64,000 nucleotides of DNA from Saccharomycopsis phalli (Eukaryota; Ascomycota; Saccharomycetes; Ascoideales; Saccharomycopsidaceae), in the NCBI GenBank assembly GCA_020342235.1, contig CP073218.1, positions 682,001 through 746,000 of the forward strand, written 5' to 3'. Of the stretch, positions 10,586-20,394 are shown piece after piece; the first letter of the stretch is position 1; each line of letters begins with the position of its first letter. The notes below the pieces were generated by a model. That model saw nothing but the letters and a program-made list of their open reading frames with translations, made no database searches and had not been told where the DNA came from. Made by a program: the position numbers and the translations under genes.

Positions 10586-10680
10586 TCTACATCTACATTA
10601 ACATTGACATTAACATTAACATTAACATTGACATTAACATTAACATTAACATTAACATTAACATTAAAATTAACATCTAC
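10586..10680. repeat. Hexanucleotide tract (attaac/attgac)n
   Basis: About 14 copies of a 6-bp unit (attaac, with occasional attgac) lie 100 bp after the SEC63 stop. SEC63 and FAF1 converge here. Confidence 0.9.
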
Positions 10681-10783
10681 ATCATCTACATCATTTACAT
10701 ATACATCTACACCATCTCTTGCCATGGCTTCCTCTATGCTCATATTATATACTCACTACTTTATCTCTCTTCCTGCTCCCTCT

Positions 10784-10893
10784 CTCTTCTTACTCCCTCT
10801 CTCTTCTTACTCCCTCTCTCTTCTTACTCCCTCTCTCTTCTTACTCCCTCTCTCTTCTTACTCCCTCTCTCTTACTCCATCTCTCTTACTCCT
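10784..10893. repeat. 17-bp pyrimidine minisatellite abutting the FAF1 stop
   Basis: Roughly six copies of actccctctctcttctt lead straight into the FAF1 stop codon, which on this strand reads cta at 10894. The strand is almost pure C/T plus 'ta'. Confidence 0.85.
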
Positions 10894-11826
10894 CTATCTC
10901 CTCTTTCCTGCTTTCCCCTTCTTGCCCTTGCCAGTAATCCCCTCCATCTCCCGCTGACTAATGACAATCCCGTTCCGCGTACTCTTCCCTACACTATGTA
11001 TCTTCAATCCCTTGGTTCGATGCGCCTGCTTCTCGCGCAACTGCTTCTTGCCAATAGTACTGGTGCCAATCAAATCGCTCTTGAACCCAACCTTATTTGG
11101 CCGACTCATGTTCAAATCCCGCAACTCATACTTTGACCGTTTGGCAAGAATAGTGCCGCTGTTTTTCGCCTCCTCCTCAAACTTGGTCACCCGCTTGATT
11201 TCCTTCTTCAACATACCCTTGCGCATCCTCATTGGCATCTTTTCCAATTTCCGGTTCTCGGCAGCCTGCCCAGAAATCCCTCGGAGCCGCTGGGTGTATG
11301 CCTTGGCTCGCGAATTCCCAATTGGATCCTCGTTGATGGTTCTCAAAGTCACATCGACTCCAGAACTGCCAGAAGCTCCGGCAAGAATATGCGACTCTGA
11401 CAAAAGCCGCTGGAGCTCAATATCCTTCTTGAGGTTCTCCATATCCTCCTTGGAAGACAGTCCCGCTAGAAGCTCGCTTTCTGCGTCTAGCTCATTCAAT
11501 TTGTTTTTAATGTCTATCGTCTCAAGAGACACAACCTTGCCCTTGCGTTTCACTTTCTTGTTGACCACTTCGGTTCTGCTTTGTGATTCGCTGAACTTGA
11601 CGACTTCAGGTCCTTTATCAGGCTCAGACTCGGACTCAGACTCAGATTCAGATTCAGACGAGCTCTCTTGCTGGTCAGATTCGCTGTTGTGGTCACTAAA
11701 CCCAGAAAATTCGTCCTCTTCGGACTCCTCCTTTGCAACACTATTATCTTTGAAGCCCAAATCCTCCAAACTTCCAAACTGGGCTTCGAAATTCTTCCTC
11801 TGAATTTCCAAATAGTCGTCTGTCAT
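10894..11826 (-). CDS. FAF1: Faf1-like 40S subunit assembly factor
   Basis: The 310-residue protein resembles yeast Faf1, a nucleolar factor needed for pre-18S rRNA processing and 40S maturation. The N-terminus (YLEIQRKNFEAQFGSLEDLG) matches the Faf1 start closely. It is followed by a long acidic/serine tract with an SESESESE run at about residues 50-68, and a very basic C-terminal half (KRKGKVVSL, KRSKYELRDLNMSRPNKVG, ending KGKKGKAGKRR) expected of an rRNA-associated nucleolar protein. It is divergent from HIS6 and converges on SEC63. S. cerevisiae Faf1 is about 346 residues, so this copy is slightly short. Confidence 0.85.
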   Translation of the reverse strand: MTDDYLEIQRKNFEAQFGSLEDLGFKDNSVAKEESEEDEFSGFSDHNSESDQQESSSESESESESESEPDKGPEVVKFSESQSRTEVVNKKVKRKGKVVSLETIDIKNKLNELDAESELLAGLSSKEDMENLKKDIELQRLLSESHILAGASGSSGVDVTLRTINEDPIGNSRAKAYTQRLRGISGQAAENRKLEKMPMRMRKGMLKKEIKRVTKFEEEAKNSGTILAKRSKYELRDLNMSRPNKVGFKSDLIGTSTIGKKQLREKQAHRTKGLKIHSVGKSTRNGIVISQREMEGITGKGKKGKAGKRR

Positions 11827-11869
11827 GGTACAATTTCCAAAGGTGCAGGACGAATTTTTTCACCTCGGT

Positions 11870-11875
11870 CACGTG
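11870..11875. promoter_or_regulatory. CACGTG site in the FAF1/HIS6 promoter
   Basis: CACGTG lies 44 bp upstream of the FAF1 start codon, in the sequence ggtcacgtgtgc. It is a candidate Cbf1-type site; HIS6 lies on the other side. Confidence 0.45.
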
Positions 11876-12027
11876 TGCTCATCGCCTGGAAAGAGACGAC
11901 TAGCCAGTGGTCAGTGGTATTTTTAGTCTTCAAATGGTTTTGTATATATTATCACAATTGCTTTGGTGCTTCTTTATACTTGAGTTTAGCCATGCGAATT
12001 GCGGAGCTTGCTGCCTGGGCTCTGCCC

Positions 12028-12034
12028 CGGGTAA
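12028..12034 (+). promoter_or_regulatory. CGGGTAA (Reb1-type) site upstream of HIS6
   Basis: CGGGTAA, the core of the yeast Reb1 general regulatory factor site, lies 37 bp before the HIS6 ATG. The same heptamer occurs in three other promoters of this window. Confidence 0.55.
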
Positions 12035-12070
12035 CTGTATATAATCAGGGTGAATGTGAGAAATTTCAAC

Positions 12071-12868
12071 ATGACGAAATTCAAAGGGTGTATTGATATT
12101 CACAATGGACAAGTGAAGCAGATTGTAGGAGGGACGTTGCAGTCTGATAAGGATGAGGAGACAGAGACGTCGGTGACAACCAACTTTGTTTCGGGAAAGC
12201 CGTCTTCGTATTATGCTCAATTGTACCACGACAATAATGTGCAAGGAACCCACGTAATCAAGCTTGGGTCGTCGGAGCTGAATAACCAAGCAGCCGAGTT
12301 GGCACTTGGGACATGGCCGGGGAATTTGCAAATTGGTGGGGGCATTAACTCGGGGAATGCGATGGAGTGGATTGAAAAAGGAGCATCGAAGGTGATTATC
12401 ACGAGCTGGTTGTTTCCTGAGGGCGAGTTTTCAAAGGAGCGATTGGTTGAGATTAGCCAGTTGGTTGGACGAGAGCGGTTGGTTGTTGACTTGAGCTGTA
12501 GAAGGGTCGGAGAAGGATGGTATGTTGCGATCAACAAGTGGACGGTGGTGACTAGTTTGCAGTTGACACGGGAATTGTTCATTGAGCTTGCCAAGTGGTG
12601 CCTGGAGTTTTTGATACATGCTGCGGACGTTGAAGGGTTGTGCAACGGGATTGATCAGGAGTTGGTTGAGACTTTGGGGCGATGGTTTAGTTGTGATGAG
12701 CTTGCTGGGTTGGTGGTTGTGTATGCTGGGGGAGCCAAGAGCATTGGAGATTTGGAGCTAGTGGATCAATTGAGTGGGGGAAGGGTTGATTTGACGTTTG
12801 GAAGTGCGTTGGATATATTTGGCGGGAGTTTGGTGAAGTTTGACGATTGTATTCGGTGGAATAGGTAG
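12071..12868 (+). CDS. HIS6: ProFAR isomerase, histidine biosynthesis
   Basis: The 265-residue protein is the phosphoribosylformimino-AICAR-phosphate isomerase that catalyses the fourth step of histidine synthesis. It is a (beta/alpha)8 barrel with the conserved start [20 protein letters not shown], the phosphate-binding QIGGGI loop, [18 protein letters not shown] and the C-terminal VYAGGAKSI and [13 protein letters not shown] motifs; S. cerevisiae His6 is 261 residues. The ATG at 12071 gives the conserved N-terminus. No TGACTC Gcn4 site is evident in the 245-bp upstream spacer. The stop codon is the first part of a 16-bp minisatellite. Confidence 0.97.
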   Translation: MTKFKGCIDIHNGQVKQIVGGTLQSDKDEETETSVTTNFVSGKPSSYYAQLYHDNNVQGTHVIKLGSSELNNQAAELALGTWPGNLQIGGGINSGNAMEWIEKGASKVIITSWLFPEGEFSKERLVEISQLVGRERLVVDLSCRRVGEGWYVAINKWTVVTSLQLTRELFIELAKWCLEFLIHAADVEGLCNGIDQELVETLGRWFSCDELAGLVVVYAGGAKSIGDLELVDQLSGGRVDLTFGSALDIFGGSLVKFDDCIRWNR

Positions 12869-13130
12869 GAGGTGATATTGGGAGGAGGTGATATTGGGAG
12901 GAGGTGATATTGGGAGGAGGTGATATTGGGAGGAGGTGATATTGGGAGGAGGTGATATTGGGAGGAGGTGATATTGGGAGGAGGTGATATTGGGAGGAGG
13001 TGATATTGGGAGGAGGTGATATTGGGAGGAGGTGAGATTGGGAGGAGGTGATATTGGGAGGAGGTAATATTGGGAGGAGGTGATATTGGGAGGAGGTGAG
13101 ATTGGGAGGAGGTGATATTGGGAGGAGGTC
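12866..13130 (+). repeat. 16-bp minisatellite starting in the HIS6 stop codon
   Basis: About 16 units of ggtgatattgggagga run in perfect 16-bp register from the HIS6 stop codon to about 13128, with rare single changes (gagatt, gtaatt). The strand is G-rich and purine-biased. A degenerate tail (aggtctgtggtatgtag) continues to about 13220. Confidence 0.95.
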
Positions 13131-13361
13131 TATGGTATGTAGGAAGGTCTGTGGTATGTAGGGAGGTCGTGCATATGTGGAGGTCTGTGCATATGTAGGG
13201 TGATCTGTGGGTATGTAGAGAGACTATTGGAGATGTAATGTTCATGGATTGATATGCAATATGGATATAATTGATGGATCACCAATATGAATATCATAGT
13301 AGAATAATTATAACACCATGTCAATAGCAATACAATAGCATCTACAGTAGCATCTACAACA

Positions 13362-13499
13362 CCAATACAATACAATACAATACAATACAATACAATACAA
13401 TACAATACAATACAATACAATACAATACAATACAATACAATACAATACAATACAATACAATACAATACAATACAATACAATACAATACAATACAATACA
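13362..13499. repeat. Pentanucleotide (ATACA)n tract downstream of RPB3
   Basis: About 27 uninterrupted copies of the 5-bp unit lie 34 bp beyond the RPB3 stop. On the RPB3-sense strand they read (TTGTA)n. Shorter 'catctaca' and 'caataca' relics border it on the left. Confidence 0.95.
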
Positions 13500-13532
13500 T
13501 ACAATACACCTACACAATCCATCAGTCATCCG

Positions 13533-14462
13533 CTAATTCTCATATGTACTATAGTTACCCCTCCCATAGGCCGTGCCCTCATAGTTTGTCGCCCCACCAT
13601 ACGTCGTGGCGAACCCAGCACCACCAATGTTGTTTACGTTCCCCTCCTCGATGTTTCTGGTGTCGATTTCGTTAATGGCATACACAATGCCCGCAACCTT
13701 GTTCTGCAACTCGCGAATGCCCCGGAGCACCACCTCGTTGGGCTTGATGCTGCCGACGGTCTCGACGTCAATATAAAAGTCAGATGGCACGGCATTGTAG
13801 TCGAACTTGTCGTCCGGGTTTGGAGGTTCCTCAAAGTCGCAATACTCCGACTTTGGCCACTCTGCCTCGACGCTCTCCTCATACCAATAGTCAGTGTGCT
13901 TCAACTTATTCCATGGGTCGTACTCAAAGCCAATGGCCAGCACAGGCGACCACTTTGCGTGTTCCTTCAGGATGCCCTTTTTCGCGATGCACTTGATCTT
14001 CAACTCCTGGTGCTTGCGGATCTTGCAGATCAAAATGCCCTTGCCGCTCTCGTCGCGAATAACCGGATTCCCGACCCGCAATCCGTTGGTGTTGGACTGG
14101 ATCTGGAGGTCTCTGGCATAGACATGCTGCACCCCCTCGGTGGTGCATTTTGCATGGAGCGTGAGCACCACGGAACATTTTTCGCAGTATTCTCCACAGG
14201 CACAGTCACGATTGTAGAGCAAGTTGTCAATGTCGTCGCTCTGGAGCGGGATCAAGCCGAGTCTGTGTGCGAGAAACTCGTCGGCCAACACCGAAGAATT
14301 TTCCTCAATCTCGACAATGTCAATGGCAAGCGTAGGCACCTCCCCGATGATCGTCCGGCGGAGCGAGTTGGCAAGCGCAAGGTCGCAGTTGCTGAGCACA
14401 AAGTTCACCGAGTCCTTTTGGATATCCCGGATCTTCACCTTGGGCCCGAATTCGTCTGACAT
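13533..14462 (-). CDS. RPB3: RNA polymerase II third largest subunit
   Basis: The 309-residue protein is Rpb3, the alpha-like subunit that pairs with Rpb11 to nucleate Pol II assembly. It shows the alpha motif [19 protein letters not shown], the segment [16 protein letters not shown] and the zinc-binding loop [10 protein letters not shown]. The domain-2 segment [18 protein letters not shown] is also typical. The start at 14462 gives the conserved [13 protein letters not shown]; the open frame beyond it is unrelated. It shares a 93-bp divergent promoter with a small membrane-protein gene. The Gly/Tyr/Asn-rich tail is characteristic and of low complexity. S. cerevisiae Rpb3 has 318 residues. 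Confidence 0.97.
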   Translation of the reverse strand: MSDEFGPKVKIRDIQKDSVNFVLSNCDLALANSLRRTIIGEVPTLAIDIVEIEENSSVLADEFLAHRLGLIPLQSDDIDNLLYNRDCACGEYCEKCSVVLTLHAKCTTEGVQHVYARDLQIQSNTNGLRVGNPVIRDESGKGILICKIRKHQELKIKCIAKKGILKEHAKWSPVLAIGFEYDPWNKLKHTDYWYEESVEAEWPKSEYCDFEEPPNPDDKFDYNAVPSDFYIDVETVGSIKPNEVVLRGIRELQNKVAGIVYAINEIDTRNIEEGNVNNIGGAGFATTYGGATNYEGTAYGRGNYSTYEN

Positions 14463-14505
14463 GTAACAATTATTCAGTTCACCGCGTTCGCTTTTTCGCA
14501 TGCAG

Positions 14506-14512
14506 TTACCCG
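14506..14512 (-). promoter_or_regulatory. Reb1-type site in the RPB3 divergent promoter
   Basis: TTACCCG (CGGGTAA on the minus strand) sits 43 bp from each of the two divergent start codons, nearly in the middle of the 93-bp spacer. Confidence 0.55.
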
Positions 14513-14555
14513 GCCCCGAGCCCAGCTGGACGGAGGAGTATGGTTCTGGAAGCAA

Positions 14556-14870
14556 ATGTCCAAGAAAATCACAGTGCCGCTCCCCGATCTCAGGTTCGAG
14601 CAGCTGTTTCGCAAATCGCTCCGTCAGTCGTCAGACAAGCCGGCTGCGCTTGGCACCCAGCCGATATCGGTCAAGACCGTGGTGTATGCTGTGGTCAAGG
14701 ACCAGATTGTCATGCAGTTTCTTCAGGGATTTGGCACCGCGGTGTTTCTCATGAGTCTCAGGCCATATGCGTCGTATTTGATGCGATCAGGGTACCGGTG
14801 GGGTATGTATGTGCGGAATGGAGTGATGTCGGTGGCTAGTTCCATGGCTGGTCGACAATATGTGGTTTAA
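14556..14870 (+). CDS. Small protein with a central hydrophobic segment, unrecognised
   Basis: The frame encodes 104 residues from a good ATG, divergent from RPB3. A basic amphipathic N-terminus is followed by a hydrophobic stretch ([18 protein letters not shown]) that could be one membrane segment, then a basic [16 protein letters not shown] region. It could be a small mitochondrial or ER membrane protein. I do not recognise a family. A gene is supported by the clean divergent arrangement with a shared Reb1-type site and by the long frame in a compact region. The stop codon is followed at once by a 10-bp minisatellite. Confidence 0.6.
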   Translation: MSKKITVPLPDLRFEQLFRKSLRQSSDKPAALGTQPISVKTVVYAVVKDQIVMQFLQGFGTAVFLMSLRPYASYLMRSGYRWGMYVRNGVMSVASSMAGRQYVV

Positions 14871-14965
14871 TGGAGTGTATGGAGTGCATGGAGTGTATGG
14901 AGTGTATGGAGTGTATGGAGTGTATGGAGTGTATGGAGTGTATGGAGTGTATGGAGTGTATGGTG
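14870..14965. repeat. 10-bp minisatellite starting at a stop codon
   Basis: About nine copies of tggagtgtat (one with tggagtgcat) begin immediately at the stop codon of the small membrane-protein gene. Confidence 0.95.
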
Positions 14966-15032
14966 GTGTACAGTGGTGTACAGTGGTGGTATATTAGCAA
15001 TGGTATACTATGATCCTAATGTATGTAATATG

Positions 15033-15111
15033 ATTAAGCCATTGGTGTATTAAGCATTGGTGTATTAAGCATTGGTGTATTAAGCATTGGTGTATTAAGC
15101 ATTGGTGTAAT
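15033..15111. repeat. 15-bp minisatellite, 5 units
   Basis: Five units of attaagcattggtgt lie within the convergent spacer between the small membrane-protein gene and NAT3. Looser repeats of 'ccaatggcatat' type follow to about 15300. Confidence 0.9.
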
Positions 15112-15359
15112 TATGATCCTACTGTAATTACAACTACTTGACAATGGCGTAATTATAATTACACTCAGCCTTGTATAATCCCAAGCCATGGCATAATTAT
15201 ATATGCACGATTACTGTAAGCCAATGGCATATATACAATGATAATTATCCATGTCAGTTGCATCGTTCTGATTACTCCAAGCCAATGCATATACACTTGA
15301 AGTTGATGGTGTTGTAATTACCTAAACTATCATACTTGATGTCAGTGGCAACATTATGC

Positions 15360-15565
15360 TACCAAGTTATACATGAATATGTTTATCAGTACGATAAATT
15401 ATGCTACCAAGTTATATGAATATGTTTACCAGCATGACATATATTATACTTACCAGTACGACATACATTATGCTTATCAAGTTTATAACGTAATTAACTA
15501 CCAAGTTTATAACGTAATTAACTACCAAGTTTATAACGTATTTAACTACCAAGTCTATAAGATAA
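15360..15565. repeat. Two interleaved 23-28-bp repeat series
   Basis: Imperfect copies of 'taccaagttatatgaatatg' (15360-15480) pass into three copies of 'aactaccaagtttataacgt' (15490-15560). They lie in the convergent spacer about 100 bp before the NAT3 stop codon. Confidence 0.8.
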
Positions 15566-15659
15566 CTGACTACCAATCCATACCATCATCCTACCTCATT
15601 ACATCCACCTTACCTCATTCCATCACAACACATCAAGACAATGACACACTCATCCCACG

Positions 15660-16235
15660 CTAAGTAAAGGTAACCTCATGAGGCAACACGTGCACCTTCT
15701 TGCCATTTTTCCGCACACTCTCCTGCTTCACATCCACCTTGGTTGCAATCCGCATGTCAAACGCGTCGTCGACATTGCTCAAATCGTCCCGATCCACCAC
15801 CGAATTGCTCCCATAGTACCCTACAACCCGCCGATACACGCTGTACCCGAGCCTCTCGTAGAAACTGCACGCCTTTTTGTTATCCACCTTGACAAACAAG
15901 TCGACAAACCGCACGCTGAGCGGCTTGCTTTCGGTTATTTTCCGGAACGAGTCGCACAACACCGCAGCAATCCCCAGACGACGGTATGTTGGTGCTACTG
16001 TGACAGCAGTGATGTGCGAATGGTAGTCCTTTTGCGTGCCTTCGGTCTTGCCCATGATGTACCCCGAAGTGACTGGGCCATGGGGCGAGGGCTCGACCGA
16101 CTTGTAGAACAACAGCGGCCATTCAGAGAGATACTCGCCGTAGAACGTCTCGGGGAAGTTCACGGTGAAGACGTCCAAGTTGACAGAATTAACGGCAAAC
16201 AAGTCCGTGAGCTGGAAAGGAACAATCGACGACAT
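15660..16235 (-). CDS. NAT3: NatB N-terminal acetyltransferase catalytic subunit
   Basis: The 191-residue GNAT-fold protein matches Nat3, which with Mdm20 acetylates nascent N-termini beginning Met-Asp/Glu/Asn. The N-terminal segment (FTVNFPETFYGEYLSEWP) and the acetyl-CoA-binding loop RRLGIA (residues 85-90) after THITAVTV-like sequence are in place, as is the family-typical FYERLGYSVYRRVVGYY near residues 125-143. S. cerevisiae Nat3 has 195 residues. NAT3 and SCD6 diverge from an 89-bp spacer with a Reb1-type site. Confidence 0.95.
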   Translation of the reverse strand: MSSIVPFQLTDLFAVNSVNLDVFTVNFPETFYGEYLSEWPLLFYKSVEPSPHGPVTSGYIMGKTEGTQKDYHSHITAVTVAPTYRRLGIAAVLCDSFRKITESKPLSVRFVDLFVKVDNKKACSFYERLGYSVYRRVVGYYGSNSVVDRDDLSNVDDAFDMRIATKVDVKQESVRKNGKKVHVLPHEVTFT

Positions 16236-16274
16236 GTTTGGTCCATGCGCCTATGCCCGCGATATTTGCGCGCC

Positions 16275-16281
16275 CGGGTAA
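16275..16281 (+). promoter_or_regulatory. Reb1-type site in the NAT3/SCD6 divergent promoter
   Basis: CGGGTAA lies 40 bp from the NAT3 start and 44 bp from the SCD6 start, within a GC-rich spacer (gcgcgcccgggtaactgcgc). Confidence 0.55.
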
Positions 16282-16324
16282 CTGCGCGCCAGTGAAAATT
16301 CCCACCTGGATCAGAGCGTCCACC

Positions 16325-17370
16325 ATGTCGCAATACATTGGCAAGACCATTTCGTTGATTTCCAACAAGGGCATCCGGTAAGTTTTATTTCTGCGCACGG
16401 CCCGACCACCGCTAACCCCAGATACGTCGGAATCCTCGACAATATAAACGGTGAGGAGGCCACCGTTGCCTTGAGAAACGTCCAGCCATATGGCACCGAG
16501 GGACGGGCTGAAAACCCGGCTTTGGAGATCCAACCGAGCGCAGATGTCTATGATTACGTGGTGTTTCGTGGCTCGGATGTGAAGGACCTTTCTGTGTTGG
16601 ATAATCCACCACCTCCGCCACAGCAACCGGGCTACTATAATTATCCTTCGTATCCACAGGCTCCGGCACAGGTTCCGGCACAGGTTCCAGCTCAGGCTCC
16701 GGCGCAGGTTCCAGCTCAGGCTCCGGCGCAGGTTCCAGCTCAGGCTCCGGCGCAGGTCCCAGCTCAGGTTCCGGCGCAGGTTCCTCGGGCTGCAAATGTG
16801 CCAGCCAATGTTCCACTGACACCTGTTGAGCAAAATGCACAGCAAAATGCTAAGCCAAGTGTTCAAAATGCTCAACAAAATTCACAGCAAACTGCTCAGC
16901 CAAGTGTTCAAACTGCACCAACTGCTCAGCCAAATGCTCAAGGAGAGTCTCGAAATGTACCAAGACAGGCTCCAAATACTCAAAGACAGGCTCCAGTCCA
17001 AAAACAGGCTCCAGTCCGAGAAAATGTTAGAGATGCTAGAGACACGGGCAGCGGGCCAAATGCGTACCCAAAAAACACTCGCCGAAACGACAAAAAGAAG
17101 ATTGAAATTCCAAACCAGGACTTTGACTTTGAGTCCAACAACGCCAAATTCTCGCGGGACGACGCCGAGGCCACCACGGAGACGTTTTACAACAAAAAGT
17201 CGTCGTTCTTTGACAGTCTTTCTACGTCAAACAACAACGAGAGCCGGGTCCGGTACGACGACATGGAGACGTTTGGCGAGACAAAGCGGTTCAACCGGGG
17301 TCGGGGAAGAGGAAGAGGAAGGGGAAGAGGAAGAGGCCGTGGAGGATACTACCGGCGCGAGGAAAATTAG
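16325..17370 (+). CDS. SCD6: Scd6/Lsm13-type RNA-binding translation repressor (one intron)
   Basis: Exons are 16325-16377 and 16422-17370, giving 333 residues; S. cerevisiae Scd6 has 349. The 44-bp intron runs gtaagt to ctaaccccag. Splicing joins MSQYIGKTISLISNKGIR to YVGILDNINGEEATVAL, rebuilding the LSm14 domain. The middle is a Pro-Ala-Gln-Val repeat (about residues 100-140) and a Gln/Asn-rich stretch. The FDF motif (QDFDFESNNAKF) follows, then an FFD-box-like KKSSFFDSLS, and the protein ends in an RGRGRGRG tail. This is the layout of Scd6, which binds eIF4G through its RGG region and acts in P-bodies with Dhh1. Confidence 0.95.
16660..16790 (+). repeat. Coding repeat (Pro-Ala-Gln-Val/Ala) in SCD6
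   Basis: About nine copies of a 12-15-bp unit related to ccagctcaggctccggcgca are translated in frame as PAQAPAQV. They form the Pro/Gln-rich linker between the LSm and FDF domains. Confidence 0.9.
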
Positions 17371-17439
17371 CTTACAAAATGTACGATATTGTTATCCAGT
17401 GTATATTGTCCGAGTAGGTCCGGAATATATTGTTTTCCA

Positions 17440-17540
17440 GAATATGTCCGGAGTATATTGATATCCAGACATGTCCAGAGTATATTGATATCCAGACATG
17501 TCCAGAGTATATTGATATCCAGACATGTCCAGAGTATGTC
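17440..17540. repeat. 27-bp minisatellite between SCD6 and FPK1
   Basis: About three and a half units of 'atatccagacatgtccagag' plus 'tatattg' lie in the 211-bp convergent spacer. Confidence 0.9.
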
Positions 17541-17581
17541 TAGTAGTCCAGTTGTCAGCATGTCAGCATGTCAACATGTCC

Positions 17582-19999
17582 TCACGTGGCCTGGGTGCGC
17601 AAATGCTTCTCCTTAAAGAAACCACGGTGTTTCAGTGAGCCGGGGAGTCCTGCCTTGGCTTTTGTCACAGTATACTTGACCTTCTCGTAGCTAGTCTCCT
17701 GACCATACAAGATTGCGCTTTCCGGGTCGTCCATGCCGTCGTGCACAAGGGTCATGGAACTGAAGCTACAGAACGGATCCTGATCCAGATCGTGGTGCAC
17801 AGGCTTGACAGGCAGCTGGTCGATGCTGGGCGAAGCCAAATTGCGGAGGGACTCTATTTTCTTGTCAGTTTTGGAGAGCACGGGGATCAACGGAGGCTGC
17901 TGGTTGCGGAGCAATGCCCACTGGGTGGACTTGAAGAACGGGTGGTTTTTGATTTCGCCAGCCCCAAGCAGAGAGCCGAGCCGTTTGTGCTCGTCCTTGA
18001 TGAGCAACTGGCGGACGAGGTTCTTACAATCGGAGGAGATCTGCTGGTAGTTGTTGTTGTTGTCGTTGCCGTTGCCCGAGTTGCTGTCTGGGAACGTGAC
18101 GTCGTGCTTCAAGATGTTGTTGAACGTCTTGTTGCGGCTGGAGCCCTTGAACGGAGTGGTGCTGAAGAGCATCTCATAAAGCAAGATGCCGAGCGTCCAC
18201 CAGTCGACTGCCGCGGTATGGCCGTGGCCCATGATGACCTCGGGCGCAATATACTCCTCAGTACCAACGAAGGAGTTTGTGCGGAAGCCGTTGATGCAGG
18301 TTTTGGTGTCCAACACCGGGACGTTGCCCTGGCTATTCCCCCTGCCGCGGGTGCTGATGACAATCGTGGGGTTTTTCGTGGCGGTGATCTGCTTGGACAA
18401 ATCAAAGTCGCTGAGCATAATGTGGCCCGACTGGTGGAGGAGGATGTTTTCCGGCTTGAGATCCCGGTAAATGAACCCCATGAGATGCAAGTACTCCAAT
18501 GCGGCGGTGACCTCGGCCGCATAGAAGCGGGCGTCGGCCTCGAGAATGCACTTTGACTCGCGCGTCTGGAGCGCACGGAAAAACTCGCCGCCCATGCAGT
18601 ACTCCATGCAGAGGTAGAGGAACTCGTCCAGCTGGAACGAGTGGTACAACGTGACAATAAACGGGTGGTTTGACGTCGAGAGAATCTCCTGCTCCGCGAG
18701 CACCCGCTTGATCTTGTTGCGCTCGATCATCTCCTTCTTGGACAACACCTTCATGGCATACAACTTGTTGGACTCCTTCTCCCGCACAAGATACACCTTG
18801 CCCACATCGCCCTTACCAAGCATCCGCACCTTCTCAAACGACGTCGGCCCGACGCGCACGTTCGACACCTTGATCGAGTTGGACGAGTACATCCGCCCAA
18901 ACGACTTGTTCCGCGGCCGGCCCTTGAGCTCGCCAATGTGCTCGTTTGTCTTCACCACGTTTGTCTCGCTCGCCAACAGCTTCAACTTGAGGTTCGACGT
19001 GCTCATGCTCGCCGCGCCGTTCTCGCCCAACGCCTTCAACCCAAGCGGCGCAGACGCAACCCGCCGGAGCTTCTTCTTGCCCTGATTCGCCTTTTCCTCC
19101 TCGCTCGTGTCCTTGAGCACCCCGTACGTCGGGGGCTTGAGCCCGGGACCCACACACGCGTCCTCGGCCTCGACCGTGACAATCGGCACGCCCTCATCCT
19201 TCTTAGGCTCGCTGCGCTTGGTGCTGAGCAACTTCATGGCAAACGACAACGGGCCCTTGCTCTTGAAGCCCTCGAGCATCCGGCTAGCGTCCTCGTCCGA
19301 CGCGTCGTCAATGAGGTGCGGCGGGAGCCCCTGGTGCTGGAAGTACGGGTTCGACGAGATGATGCTGAGCGTGTCGGTGCCGCTGCTCGGCACCGGACTT
19401 TTGGCCTTGTCCTTCTTTTGTGACGGCAGCAGCGGCGAGCGCATTCTCCGGAGCCGCTTCATGAAGCTGCCGGGCAACTGCTTCACCTCGCCCGAGATCA
19501 CCAGGACCTCGCTGTCGCTGGCAGTTAGCTTGAACTCTTCCTCGGAGTCCTGGCTGGGGTGTGCCTGGGGTGCCTGGGGTGCCTGGGGTGCCTGACTGGG
19601 ATGGAGCTGGGTTGCTTGGTTGCCATGTACCTGGTTGCCATGCACTTGGTTGCCATGCACCTGGCCTGCATTTGCCAGACTATTTGCCAGACTATTTGCC
19701 AGACTATCCACCTGACCCACATCCACCTTGGGATGCTCCTCCACACCAACCACACTCTCCTCCTCGGTACTTCCAAACTTAAACAAACTCTTAATCTTCG
19801 TAAACCGGCCCCGCTCCTCCAAAACATCCGGCTCCGCCGCAAGCTTCGGCGACACCGGCGGCGTCACTTTCTCCGTCTCCCGAGGACCCTCGCTCGGGTC
19901 GCCGTTGCCAAACGAAAACAACTTGTTGATCGATATCGACCGCCGCCGCATAGGCCGTGGAGGAGGTGCCAACTCTGGCTCGTCGTTAGTGCTGCTCAT
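17582..19999 (-). CDS. FPK1: Flippase kinase Fpk1/Kin82-type AGC protein kinase
   Basis: The 805-residue protein has a long low-complexity N-terminal half and a C-terminal AGC kinase domain from about residue 387. The glycine loop is [12 protein letters not shown], the VAIK-type lysine is in YAMKVL, and the catalytic loop is [14 protein letters not shown] is replaced by DFD (LSDFDLSKQ), as is normal for the Fpk1/Kin82/NRC-2/phototropin kinases. A Gly/Asn insert lies before [10 protein letters not shown], also typical of this group. Fpk1/2 phosphorylate the P4-ATPase flippases Dnf1/2. The ATG at 19999 is chosen because the frame beyond has no ATG. Residues about 100-160 contain coding repeats (LANS, QVHGN, APQ). 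Confidence 0.93.
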   Translation of the reverse strand: MSSTNDEPELAPPPRPMRRRSISINKLFSFGNGDPSEGPRETEKVTPPVSPKLAAEPDVLEERGRFTKIKSLFKFGSTEEESVVGVEEHPKVDVGQVDSLANSLANSLANAGQVHGNQVHGNQVHGNQATQLHPSQAPQAPQAPQAHPSQDSEEEFKLTASDSEVLVISGEVKQLPGSFMKRLRRMRSPLLPSQKKDKAKSPVPSSGTDTLSIISSNPYFQHQGLPPHLIDDASDEDASRMLEGFKSKGPLSFAMKLLSTKRSEPKKDEGVPIVTVEAEDACVGPGLKPPTYGVLKDTSEEEKANQGKKKLRRVASAPLGLKALGENGAASMSTSNLKLKLLASETNVVKTNEHIGELKGRPRNKSFGRMYSSNSIKVSNVRVGPTSFEKVRMLGKGDVGKVYLVREKESNKLYAMKVLSKKEMIERNKIKRVLAEQEILSTSNHPFIVTLYHSFQLDEFLYLCMEYCMGGEFFRALQTRESKCILEADARFYAAEVTAALEYLHLMGFIYRDLKPENILLHQSGHIMLSDFDLSKQITATKNPTIVISTRGRGNSQGNVPVLDTKTCINGFRTNSFVGTEEYIAPEVIMGHGHTAAVDWWTLGILLYEMLFSTTPFKGSSRNKTFNNILKHDVTFPDSNSGNGNDNNNNYQQISSDCKNLVRQLLIKDEHKRLGSLLGAGEIKNHPFFKSTQWALLRNQQPPLIPVLSKTDKKIESLRNLASPSIDQLPVKPVHHDLDQDPFCSFSSMTLVHDGMDDPESAILYGQETSYEKVKYTVTKAKAGLPGSLKHRGFFKEKHLRTQAT
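19557..19705 (-). repeat. Coding minisatellites in the FPK1 N-terminal region
   Basis: Three small in-frame arrays sit side by side: 9-bp units giving APQ, 15-bp units giving QVHGN, and 12-bp units giving LANS. All lie in the disordered N-terminal part of the kinase. Confidence 0.9.
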
Positions 20000-20390
20000 G
20001 TGTGCCACCAGTGTAGAAAATTCAGTTGCGTCCAAGTACTATGCCCGCTCTGTTGCTGTATCCATAGACCTGTGCCAAACCAGAATGCATTCATTTTTCA
20101 TTAGGAAAAACTATCCTCCGCTTCACGTGGGGTACTGCCTCGACGTGTACAGGAGGCACGGGTGGCTGCAGATTGCTTGATCGAGCCATGATTGTCGCTC
20201 GTCGCTAATTATAGCTGCCATTGCTCTTGCTCAGTGGTTGGTCAGTGGTTCCATTGTGGGGTTAGTTCTGTGACGTTCCACCGTGAGGTTCCACCGTGAG
20301 GTTCCACCGTGAGGTTCCACAGATTCAAGTGCAGATTCAGGATCATTCCTTTCTGCTCATTCCTGCTCATTCCTGCCTATTATTCTTTGT
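20000..20390. other. FPK1 upstream region with a CACGTG site and a short repeat
   Basis: This is the presumed FPK1 promoter. CACGTG lies at 20124-20129, about 125 bp upstream of the start. Four copies of a 13-bp unit (cgtgaggttccac) lie at about 20275-20322. Confidence 0.5.
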
Positions 20391-20394
20391 TCTA

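Noticed and set aside
13130-13529. Long minus-strand frames reading YCIVL repeats
   Set aside because: They are translations of the pentanucleotide tract; a 5-bp repeat stays open in several frames.
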